Source: Gemmatimonadaceae bacterium
GTDB taxonomy: Bacteria; Gemmatimonadota; Gemmatimonadetes; Gemmatimonadales; Gemmatimonadaceae
Length of the DNA: 8,795 nt
Assembly (NCBI GenBank): GCA_025356185.1
Contig: JANXUN010000148.1
Span: forward strand, 1 to 8,795
Direction of reading: 5' to 3'
Shown here: in pieces, positions 1 through 5,779 of the stretch
How positions within the stretch are numbered: the stretch's first letter is position 1
Layout of the letters: every line of letters begins with the position of its first letter
Notes under the pieces: generated by a model
Database searches by the model: none
The model's input: only the letters and a program-made list of their open reading frames with translations
Told to the model about the DNA's origin: nothing
Made by a program: the position numbers and the translations under genes

Positions 1-190
1 CGGAATCATTGTGATGGATACGTTTAGTGCGATCACCACCACGCACCCTGATTTCATTCAGCCGGTGCGCGAAGCACTCAAGTATCAGCGTTTCAAGGCG
101 GCGCAGCGCAATGGCAAAGCCTTGCAGCAGGTGGTGCAACAGGTGTTTGACTTTGTGCCGGATTCGACAGCGCGTCACAAAAAACCGTAA
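1..190 (+). CDS. TonB-family protein, C-terminal domain (partial, 5' end outside window)
   Basis: The frame is open from the left edge (first full codon at 2) to TAA at 188-190 and gives 62 residues. The pattern is that of the TonB C-terminal domain as found in many energy-transducer or TonB-like proteins: a strand around VMDTF, then TTTHPDFIQPVREAL, where the THP and VREAL positions are typical, then a YQRFKAA strand, a polar turn NGK, and a final strand VVQQVFDF. The domain normally sits in the periplasm, contacts TonB-dependent outer-membrane receptors and is anchored by an N-terminal helix, which would lie left of this window. It ends in a short basic tail (RHKKP). The gene converges on the EVE-domain gene with 24 nt between the two stops. 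The upstream part could instead carry another periplasmic module, since this domain also occurs in other envelope proteins. Confidence 0.8.
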   Translation, partial: GIIVMDTFSAITTTHPDFIQPVREALKYQRFKAAQRNGKALQQVVQQVFDFVPDSTARHKKP

Positions 191-214
191 CGCTGCACGT
201 ATGTGCGTTGGCGA

Positions 215-805
215 CTAGTGCTCCTCGCTCATCGCGAGCACTATGTCCCACTCGGCTTCAGTCACTGGCACAATCGACAGGCGGCCCACTTTGAGCAGAG
301 CCATATTCGCGAGATCGATGCGCGCTTTCAGCTCGGGAAGCGTCACACCGCGTTTCAACTTCGACACCGCGCGCACATCGACCATAAACCAAGTCGGCGT
401 GTCCGGCACAGAATCGGCGTCGTAATACGGATGCGATTTGTCGAACGCGGTATCGTCGGGATAGCCTTCTTTCACGACCTCGCAAATGCCAACAATCGCC
501 GATGGTTCTGCATTGGAATGATAGTAAAAGCACAAGTCACCCTTCTTCATGCCGTCGCGAAGAAAATTGCGTGCGCCCGTATTACGCACGCTGTCCCAGC
601 ACGTCGTGTGCTTCGGCGCCGCCACCAAGTCGTCGTACGAAAACACATCGGCTTCTGACTTGAGCAACCAGTAGCGTCGTTCACCAGCCGCGCGCGTGTA
701 CACGCGCGCCCACGCACCCTGTTCATACGGTTTCGATTGCGGCGCTTTTTTCGCTGCAGTCTTTTTCGGCGCGGCTTTCTTTGCGGCTAGTTTCTTTGCG
801 GGCAT
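215..805 (-). CDS. EVE-domain protein with lysine/alanine-rich N-terminal tail
   Basis: This 196-residue protein has an EVE domain at about residues 44-193. Hallmarks are YWLLKSEADVFSYDDL (45-60), WDSVRNTGARNFLRDG (70-85) followed by KKGDLCFYYHS, GICEVVKEGYPDD (106-118) and LLKVGRLSIVPVTEAEW (170-186). EVE domains share the PUA/YTH fold and are known to bind modified bases in nucleic acids (the human relative is THYN1). The target here is unknown. The first 25 residues consist mostly of K, A and P with repeated AKKA/APKK units, resembling the tails of H1-like or HU-like bacterial DNA-binding proteins, so a nucleic-acid-binding extension is a reasonable inference. I use the ATG at 803-805; no clear Shine-Dalgarno sequence precedes it. 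On the minus strand a weak promoter-like pair (TTGCAG, 18 nt, TAGAAT) lies just ahead and would give an almost leaderless transcript; I do not rely on it. The stop is at 215-217. The family call is firm, the biological role is not. Confidence 0.92.
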   Translation of the reverse strand: MPAKKLAAKKAAPKKTAAKKAPQSKPYEQGAWARVYTRAAGERRYWLLKSEADVFSYDDLVAAPKHTTCWDSVRNTGARNFLRDGMKKGDLCFYYHSNAEPSAIVGICEVVKEGYPDDTAFDKSHPYYDADSVPDTPTWFMVDVRAVSKLKRGVTLPELKARIDLANMALLKVGRLSIVPVTEAEWDIVLAMSEEH

Positions 806-831
806 ATCGGATTCTATGTGGTGAACGTCTT

Positions 832-964
832 GAACTGCAACTGATTACCACGGATGGAAACGGATTTGACGGATAGCAACGGATCAAACCACAAAAAGGG
901 CTTTTGTGGTATCCGTTTTTATCCGTTAAATCCGTTTCCAATCCGTGGTAGTCAGTTGCTGTTC
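832..964. repeat. Long imperfect inverted repeat with phased ACGGAT hexamers
   Basis: The arms 832-896 and 902-964 are near-complementary around a 5-nt loop (AGGGC, 897-901). The tip is a perfect 9-bp stem (888-896 with 902-910). Outward I find only isolated defects: a 3-nt bulge at 885-887, a mismatch 877/918, a 1-nt bulge at 940, a mismatch 836/960 and a few G-T pairs. Each arm carries four ACGGAT copies, at 850, 860, 869 and 879 on + and as ATCCGT at 911, 921, 930 and 941, so they recur every 9-11 bp, about one helical turn. The element fills most of the 188-nt gap between the amidase stop and the EVE start, both on the minus strand. It could be a dispersed repeat (REP/MITE-like), a transcribed hairpin, or a binding array. 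No transposase is nearby. Similar ACGGAT-rich repeats occur, to my recollection, in several bacterial phyla, but I cannot check that here. Confidence 0.9.
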
Positions 965-993
965 CATCCATCTCGACGAATTCGCCGATCGGC

Positions 994-2613
994 CTATAGA
1001 ACCGGCCGTTTCGCACCATGATGCGTTGCCTGCTCAAACGCATGCGCCATCTGTAGCACGCTCCAATCACCGCGATGCCGCCCAACGATCTGCAATCCAA
1101 CCGGTAGCCCACTCGCACTGAATCCCGCCGGCACCGAAATGCACGGACACGCCATAAACGTTACGTACCAACACGAACGCATCCAATCGATGTACGTCGG
1201 CATCGCGACCCCGGCCACCGACGTCGGATACGGCGTCGTGATATCGAACGGTTCAACCTGCGTCACCGGCAATACGAAATACTCATAGCGTTCAAAAAAC
1301 TTGGTGACATCCAAATACATGCGCGCCTGTCGCGCCGACGCGCGCGCCACATCCGCTCCCGTGTTGCGCTCCGCCTCGGCAATCTCCCATTTCACCGTGT
1401 CTTTGAACATCGCCGGATTCTCGCGCGAGAGCTTCGCGTAGCTCGCGTGATACGACAGGTGACGCAAAATCGGGAACGCGTCGTCAACACCAGTAAAGTC
1501 GGGTTCCGCATCTTCGACCACGCACCCCAGCTGCTCAAACGCGTGCCGGTTTGCGTTCACCACGCGCGTGATTTCCGATTCAAACGGAACGCCACCAAGA
1601 TCCTTAAACCACGCCACGCGCACGCCTTTGAAATTGCGCGCTAACGGCCGCCGAAACTGCGCGCCGTCTTCGTTAATCGACAACGGATCTGGTGCATGCG
1701 GTCCAACCATCGCGCTTAAAAACAGCGCGACATCCTGCACCGTTCGCGCAATCGGCCCGCCCGTCGAGAGCGGCGACCACGATCCGTCGTCATCGGTCAC
1801 ACGTCCCGGCGACGGACGAAAACCCACCACATTGTTGTACGCGGCCGGATTGCGCAGCGATCCACCGGTGTCGCTCCCGTCGGCAATTGGCACCATGCCT
1901 GTTGTAAGCGCAGCCGCCGCACCGCCACTGCTGCCACCAACGGTTTTGTTCAAGTTGTACGCGTTGCGCGTCGCACCAAACACCGGATTAAACGTGTTGG
2001 AGCCCGCCCCAAATTCCGGCGTGTTTGTTTTGCCAAGCGTGATCGCACCCGCCGCACGAATGCGCGTGATGATGAGCGCGTCTTGCGTGGGCACATTGTT
2101 CGCGTAGTACGGCGATCCGTACGTCGTGCGAATGCCGGCGGTGGGCACCAAGTCTTTGTGTGCAACGGGCAACCCGTGCAGCGAACCGAGCGTCGCACCG
2201 CGCGCCTGCGCTTCATCGGCCGCTTTTGCGCCCGCCATCGCGCGATCGGCAACCAATGTCACGATCGCGTTTACGCGCGGGTTCACGCGCTCAATGCGTG
2301 CCAGGTGCGCACTCATCACTTCGCGCGCCGACACGTCTTTGCGTTTGATGCGCGCGACAAGCTCCGTCGCCGACAGGTTGCACAGCGCGTCATCGCTCGA
2401 CGCACTCGGTACCGCGCGTTCAGTCATCGCTGGCTCGTTGTGTGCAAGAGAAAATGATGTCAACGCTCTTACCGGGCTCGGAAGCGCGCCGCCGATCGCT
2501 GCCGCGCCAAGCAGTTGGCTAAACGCGCGTCGGTTGATTCGATCATGAGAACCATCAGTATGGCGCTCATGCGGGCGACCATCACTCTGACCACCGTCGT
2601 TGTGCGCGCTCAT
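994..2613 (-). CDS. Tat-exported amidase-signature hydrolase
   Basis: This is a 539-residue amidase-signature (AS) enzyme, which hydrolyses carboxamides or related amide bonds. The Ser-cisSer-Lys machinery is visible: Lys153 in GLPVAHKDLV, the glycine/serine loop GGSSGG at 226-231, and nucleophile Ser252 in DTGGSLRNPA. The fold continues to a normal C terminus (GLPVGLQIVGR, then AHAFEQAT). The N terminus has a twin-arginine motif, RRAFSQLL (Arg28-Arg29), followed by a hydrophobic stretch GAAAIGGALP, so export through Tat to the periplasm is likely. I chose the ATG at 2611-2613 because it puts the RR motif at the usual distance and has GAGAGA just upstream. The frame stays open to an ATG at 2835, but that extension lacks family similarity and would overlap the divergent neighbour. 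The AS family includes GatA, but a Tat signal and the absence of gatB/gatC argue for a secreted or catabolic amidase. The substrate cannot be predicted. Confidence 0.93.
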   Translation of the reverse strand: MSAHNDGGQSDGRPHERHTDGSHDRINRRAFSQLLGAAAIGGALPSPVRALTSFSLAHNEPAMTERAVPSASSDDALCNLSATELVARIKRKDVSAREVMSAHLARIERVNPRVNAIVTLVADRAMAGAKAADEAQARGATLGSLHGLPVAHKDLVPTAGIRTTYGSPYYANNVPTQDALIITRIRAAGAITLGKTNTPEFGAGSNTFNPVFGATRNAYNLNKTVGGSSGGAAAALTTGMVPIADGSDTGGSLRNPAAYNNVVGFRPSPGRVTDDDGSWSPLSTGGPIARTVQDVALFLSAMVGPHAPDPLSINEDGAQFRRPLARNFKGVRVAWFKDLGGVPFESEITRVVNANRHAFEQLGCVVEDAEPDFTGVDDAFPILRHLSYHASYAKLSRENPAMFKDTVKWEIAEAERNTGADVARASARQARMYLDVTKFFERYEYFVLPVTQVEPFDITTPYPTSVAGVAMPTYIDWMRSCWYVTFMACPCISVPAGFSASGLPVGLQIVGRHRGDWSVLQMAHAFEQATHHGAKRPVL

Positions 2614-2770
2614 GTCTCTCTCAATAGGAGTAGTGTCGTCCGTCACAAACTTATCGCGAAGTGTGAGCAGCGCCACGTCGTGACACTCACTGCCGTGTGT
2701 AACATGCGTGAAGTACGCGCTGCTCACTACTTCCGAGCGCTTTGCAGGCCACGATTCTCGCGGAGGCGCT
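2614..2770. promoter_or_regulatory. Divergent intergenic region with operator-like dyad
   Basis: This 157-nt gap separates the amidase (-) from the small hypothetical gene (+), so it should hold promoters in both directions. I find no convincing -35/-10 pair for either. One dyad stands out: TCACAAACTT (2643-2652) and AAGTGTGA (2659-2666) form a TCACA/CTT inverted repeat, with a 2-nt AA insertion in the left half, around the spacer ATCGCG. It lies 30-53 nt upstream of the amidase start, where a regulator binding site could sit. This is pattern reading only. Confidence 0.25.
2762..2766 (+). promoter_or_regulatory. Shine-Dalgarno supporting GTG start of hypothetical gene
   Basis: GGAGG lies 4 nt before the GTG at 2771, in the correct frame for the downstream gene. 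It favours this start over the in-frame ATG at 2708, which has no comparable signal. The spacing is a little shorter than optimal. Confidence 0.45.
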
Positions 2771-3082
2771 GTGCACGTTATTTCCCGGCATTTTCCTGAA
2801 GCCGTCGCTGTTGTGACGGCCGCGGTGCACGTCATCGCGCGGCGCTATGATGGTCATCTGGTGAGCGGAGTCATTCCGCGATCAGAGCTCAGTCGCAACG
2901 GACTCGTTGCCGCGATTCGCGCCATCCCGGGCGCCGACGAAACGAGCGTCCGTGACCTCGTCATGATCCACGTGGAGAGTACCGAAGCGGCCGCGCGCGC
3001 TGATCGGCACTTTTACGACGACCTGCATCGCTTTGGCGACGCGCGCCTCTGGCAGTTGATCCTCGCCAGCGACGGGCAGTAA
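2771..3082 (+). CDS. Hypothetical protein, 103 residues
   Basis: I do not recognise this protein. From the GTG at 2771 it has 103 residues, beginning MHVISRHFPEAVAVV. It is soluble-looking, with no signal peptide or membrane segment. A helical N-terminal part rich in A and V (AVAVVTAAVHVIARR, 11-25) is followed by a mixed region, then a charged stretch ending FYDDLHRFGDARLWQLILAS (81-100). The reading frame shows the GC-rich third positions of the neighbouring genes and no interruptions, which supports real coding. It is divergent from the amidase and lies 56 nt upstream of the MFS gene on the same strand, so it could be the first gene of that unit. A longer form from the ATG at 2708 (124 residues) is possible but less well supported. 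An overlapping antisense frame (2882-3094) looks like a shadow. Confidence 0.5.
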   Translation: MHVISRHFPEAVAVVTAAVHVIARRYDGHLVSGVIPRSELSRNGLVAAIRAIPGADETSVRDLVMIHVESTEAAARADRHFYDDLHRFGDARLWQLILASDGQ

Positions 3083-3094
3083 CTCGGCGTACAT

Positions 3095-3125
3095 TCGACG
3101 AGGAGTTCCTATCTCTCGTCGTCGA
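3095..3125 (+). other. Hairpin in leader of MFS gene
   Basis: TCGACGAGGAG (3095-3105) pairs with CTCGTCGTCGA (3115-3125) at 10 of 11 positions, with one G-G mismatch (3102/3118) and a 9-nt loop. It lies between the hypothetical gene's stop and the MFS ribosome-binding site and has no T-tract, so it is not a classical terminator. It could stabilise RNA or affect translation of the transporter, or be chance in a GC-rich gap. Confidence 0.3.
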
Positions 3126-3130
3126 GTCGT

Positions 3131-3136
3131 GAGGAG
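3131..3136 (+). promoter_or_regulatory. Unusually close Shine-Dalgarno of MFS gene
   Basis: GAGGAG ends only 2 nt before the GTG start at 3139. An in-frame TGA at 3130-3132 rules out any earlier start, and the next in-frame GTG (3178) would remove part of the first membrane helix. The start at 3139 is therefore the best choice despite the tight spacing. Confidence 0.5.
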
Positions 3137-3138
3137 TC

Positions 3139-4425
3139 GTGGCTACACCAAACCGTTGGCGCATTCCCCTTGGTGCAGTGCTCGTGCATGTGTGCATTGG
3201 ATCGGTGTACGCGTGGAGCACGCTCAACCGACCAATTCAAGCGCTATTCGCCGATCAGCCGTGGTGGTTTAGGCCGCCGTACACAACGTTCACAACGGCG
3301 CTGGTGTGCCTTGGCTTAAGCGCAGCGCTTGGTGGACCGTGGGTTGAACGCAATGGACCACGCATCGCCGCGCGCGCTGCCGCACTGTTCTTTGGCAGTG
3401 GCCTGCTCATTGGCGGCATAGGGCTGTCGCTGCAACTGCCAATTCTGGTGTTTCTTGGCATGGGGATAGTCAGCGGCATTGGCTGCGGACTGGGTTACAT
3501 CTCGCCCGTCAGCACATTGGTGAAATGGTTTCCCGACAAACGCGGGATGGCGACCGGGATGGCCATCATGGGATTCGGCGGCGGCGCATTTATCGCCGGC
3601 TATCTCAATGTGTTTCTCATCGACCGCCTTGGCATCGCATACACCGTCATCGCACTCGGCGTGCTCTATCTGCCGGTCATGTTGATTGGCAGCATGTTGT
3701 TGGAATCGCCACCTGCCGACTGGACGCCCATGGGATGGACCGTCACGGCCGAGATGCGCGCAAAAAAGCCCGAACTGTTTGATACGAAAAGTCTCACGCG
3801 CGATCAAGCAGTGCGCACCGTGCAATTCGCACTGCTGTGGGGCATTTTGTTCATAAATGTTACGGCAGGCATCGGCATTCTCGCGCAAGCATCGCCAATG
3901 ATGCAAGACATGTTTGCACGAACACCATTGCAAGCTGCCGCCGTTGTGTCACTCATTAGCGTGTTCAATGCCAGTGGCCGCTTTGTGTGGGCGTCAGCGT
4001 CTGATGTACTGGGACGCCGGCTTACCTATCGATTGTTTTTTGCGCTGCAGCTGCTGCTGTTCTTGGCGATTCCGCGATTCGCTGCGTCGGGCAACTGGAT
4101 CGCGTTTGAGTTGAGCCTCTTCGCGGTGTTTACCATGTACGGCGGTGGCTTCGCAACCATCCCCGCATTTCTTGCCGATGTATTTGGCCCTGCAAATGTC
4201 GGTGCAATTCACGGCGCAATTCTTACAGCGTGGAGCGCAGCCGCAGTAGTTGGACCGGTGATAATCACCGAGCTGTCTAATCGCGCAAAAGCTGCGCTTC
4301 CAGTTGGCGCCGATCGCGTGCACATCTACGACACACCGCTGCAAGTGCTTGCCGCGTTGCTCGCTGTTGGATTCGTGCTTACGCTCTTGGTGCGGCCACT
4401 ACGGCGGAGTATTGTAACTGCATGA
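3139..4425 (+). CDS. MFS transporter, oxalate/formate antiporter (OFA)-like family
   Basis: This is a 428-residue inner-membrane protein with about 12 predicted helices (roughly 9-27, 46-66, 79-97, 100-122, 138-160, 165-187, 226-250, 265-286, 296-313, 318-345, 352-378, 398-418) and a central cytoplasmic loop at about 190-225. Family marks are GSVYAWSTLNRPI (21-33), WFPDKRGMATGMAIMGFGGG (130-149), NASGR (277-281) with ASDVLGRR (287-294) as the second MFS motif A, and MYGGGFATIPAFLADVFG (333-350). These match the OFA branch, which moves small organic acids. In OxlT a lysine in helix 11 helps bind oxalate; the corresponding stretch here, ILTAWSAAAVVGP, appears to have Trp365 and no lysine, so oxalate itself is an unlikely substrate (inference). 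The gene starts with GTG. It ends 10 nt before an OYE-family reductase on the same strand, which suggests a two-gene operon handling one compound. Confidence 0.87.
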   Translation: MATPNRWRIPLGAVLVHVCIGSVYAWSTLNRPIQALFADQPWWFRPPYTTFTTALVCLGLSAALGGPWVERNGPRIAARAAALFFGSGLLIGGIGLSLQLPILVFLGMGIVSGIGCGLGYISPVSTLVKWFPDKRGMATGMAIMGFGGGAFIAGYLNVFLIDRLGIAYTVIALGVLYLPVMLIGSMLLESPPADWTPMGWTVTAEMRAKKPELFDTKSLTRDQAVRTVQFALLWGILFINVTAGIGILAQASPMMQDMFARTPLQAAAVVSLISVFNASGRFVWASASDVLGRRLTYRLFFALQLLLFLAIPRFAASGNWIAFELSLFAVFTMYGGGFATIPAFLADVFGPANVGAIHGAILTAWSAAAVVGPVIITELSNRAKAALPVGADRVHIYDTPLQVLAALLAVGFVLTLLVRPLRRSIVTA

Positions 4426-4435
4426 CCAGACTCGC

Positions 4436-5518
4436 ATGACCGCACTCTTTAGTCCGCTCGCGCTTCGCTCGCTCACGCTGCGTAACCGCATCGGCGTGTC
4501 GCCGATGTGCCAATACTCCAGTCAAGAAGGTTTTGCGACCGACTGGCACCTGGTGCACCTCGGCGCCTTTGCAACCGGTGGCGCGGCGCTGGTGTTTAGC
4601 GAAGCCACGGCGGTCACGCCAGAAGGGCGCATTAGCCCACAGGATTTGGGTATTTGGAATGACGCGCACATCCCGGCACTGCGCCGCGTGACTGACTTTG
4701 TGCGTGCACAAGGCGCCGTTGCTGGTATTCAACTTGCGCACGCCGGTCGTAAAGCAAGCACGCGCCGCCCGTGGGAGGGACGCAACGCGGTTGCGCCAAG
4801 CGACGGCGGATGGAGCGACGTGATGGCGCCGAGTGCGGTGCCGTATTCTATGAATTATCCGTTGCCGCGCGCGCTCGATTCTGAAGGCATTGTGCGCGTA
4901 ATCGATGCGTTTGTATCGGGCGCGCAGCGCGCACTGGCTGCCGGATTTCAGGTCGCAGAAATTCATGCCGCTCACGGATATCTGTTGCACGAGTTTCTGT
5001 CGCCACTGTCCAATCATCGCACTGACGAATACGGCGGTTCGTTTGCCAATCGCGCGCGACTGGTGTTGCAAGTGTGCAATGCCGTGCGTGGCGTGTGGCC
5101 CGACTCGCTGCCCGTGTTTGTGCGCATTTCCGCGACCGATTGGGCCGACGGCGGTTGGGATGTAAACGAATCCGTGCAACTCGCGCAGCAGCTCAAAGCT
5201 ATCGGCATCGATGTCATCGATTGCTCAAGCGGCGGCCTTGCAGCGCATCAGCACATTGTGGTAAGCCCTGGATATCAAGTGCCGTTCGCGCAACGTATCA
5301 AGCACGACGCCGACATTGTCACCGCGGCAGTCGGTCTCATTACCGATGCGCAACAGGCCGAACAGATCGTCGCGCAAAACAAAGCCGACATTGTGCTGCT
5401 CGCACGCGAGATGTTACGTAACCCGCACTGGGCGCTGCACGCCGCGCACGAACTTGGTGTCGACGGACCATGGCCCGTGCAGTACGAGCGCGCCAAGTTG
5501 CCGCGCGAAAACGCGTAA
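4436..5518 (+). CDS. Old Yellow Enzyme family NAD(P)H:flavin oxidoreductase (YqjM/NamA-like)
   Basis: This is a 360-residue FMN-dependent TIM-barrel ene-reductase that reduces activated C=C bonds using NAD(P)H. The start LFSPLALRSLTLRNRIGVSP is classical. SPMCQYS gives Cys25 and Tyr27, the cysteine/tyrosine pair of the thermophilic-like YqjM class. Further marks are GIQLAHAGRKAS (97-108; Gln99, His102), EIHAAHGYLLHEFLSP (175-190; the His177/His180 substrate-binding pair and Tyr182), NHRTDEYGGSFANRAR (193-208), and a phosphate-binding end with GLITDAQQAEQI (300-311) and ADIVLLAREMLRNPHW (317-332). Near the C terminus QYER (349-352) matches the arginine of YqjM-type dimers. Length is normal and every key residue I looked for is present. 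The ATG at 4436 is 10 nt after the transporter stop, without a clear Shine-Dalgarno sequence, consistent with translational coupling. The physiological substrate is unknown; electrophile detoxification or catabolism of an imported unsaturated compound are both plausible. Confidence 0.94.
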   Translation: MTALFSPLALRSLTLRNRIGVSPMCQYSSQEGFATDWHLVHLGAFATGGAALVFSEATAVTPEGRISPQDLGIWNDAHIPALRRVTDFVRAQGAVAGIQLAHAGRKASTRRPWEGRNAVAPSDGGWSDVMAPSAVPYSMNYPLPRALDSEGIVRVIDAFVSGAQRALAAGFQVAEIHAAHGYLLHEFLSPLSNHRTDEYGGSFANRARLVLQVCNAVRGVWPDSLPVFVRISATDWADGGWDVNESVQLAQQLKAIGIDVIDCSSGGLAAHQHIVVSPGYQVPFAQRIKHDADIVTAAVGLITDAQQAEQIVAQNKADIVLLAREMLRNPHWALHAAHELGVDGPWPVQYERAKLPRENA

Positions 5519-5529
5519 ACATGCGGTAG

Positions 5530-5741
5530 GAAGTGCCTAATGCGTGTTGCAGTCGGTCCGACAGGGCGGTCATCAAGTGCGCGGTGAAAGTCGCACGGAA
5601 AGTACGCAAAGAACGAGCGCTCGGCTACGTCGTGACCGTGCGCACGAAGGCGGCTACAAAAGTCGCTTCACGTTGATGTACGATTCGCAGCCGTCCACCG
5701 TGGGAGTTGGTGAGCGCATCAAGGCGCGTTATTCTGCGTAA
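5530..5741 (+). pseudogene. Probable decayed C-terminal remnant of a glycine-zipper (17 kDa antigen-like) gene
   Basis: The gap after the reductase contains fragments that resemble one protein only when two frames are joined. One frame (GTG 5533 to TGA 5674) gives ALGYVVTVRT at about 5617-5646. The next frame, closed by TAA at 5739-5741, continues with GGYKSRFTLMYDSQPS and then VGVGERIKAR. Together they follow the C-terminal pattern of glycine-zipper 2TM lipoproteins: a YxVTVR strand, a glycine-containing turn, an RxFT strand and a VGxRVxV strand. The second frame also contains GGHQVRGES further upstream, similar to the GNQ/GHQ end of the zipper. The reductase ends at 5518, so there is no room for the signal peptide and most of the zipper. 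I infer a truncated, frameshifted relic. An uninterrupted 65-codon frame (5544-5741, GTG start) exists and could still be translated. Family assignment is tentative. Confidence 0.38.
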
Positions 5742-5779
5742 AGCCGTCAACGCTGAGTCCTGACCCGTACATATTCGAT

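Noticed and set aside
191..214. Short GCAC-GTAT-GTGC hairpin between the convergent TonB and EVE stops
   Set aside because: Only 4-5 pairs and no T-tract; too weak to call a terminator.
832..964. CRISPR-like or tandem-repeat reading of the ACGGAT copies
   Set aside because: The hexamers are too short and the arms are in opposite orientation around a loop; there are no uniform spacers or cas genes.
1568..2107. A 179-codon open frame on + inside the amidase
   Set aside because: It lies opposite the amidase catalytic core and reads as low-complexity S/P/A sequence.
2614..2835. N-terminal extension of the amidase to an upstream ATG at 2835
   Set aside because: It would place 74 unrelated residues ahead of the Tat motif and overlap the divergent hypothetical gene; the ATG at 2613 gives a proper signal.
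4379..5179. A 266-codon open frame antisense to the reductase
   Set aside because: The sense strand encodes a complete OYE protein with all catalytic motifs; the antisense product is R/H/A-rich without family features, typical of GC-rich shadows.
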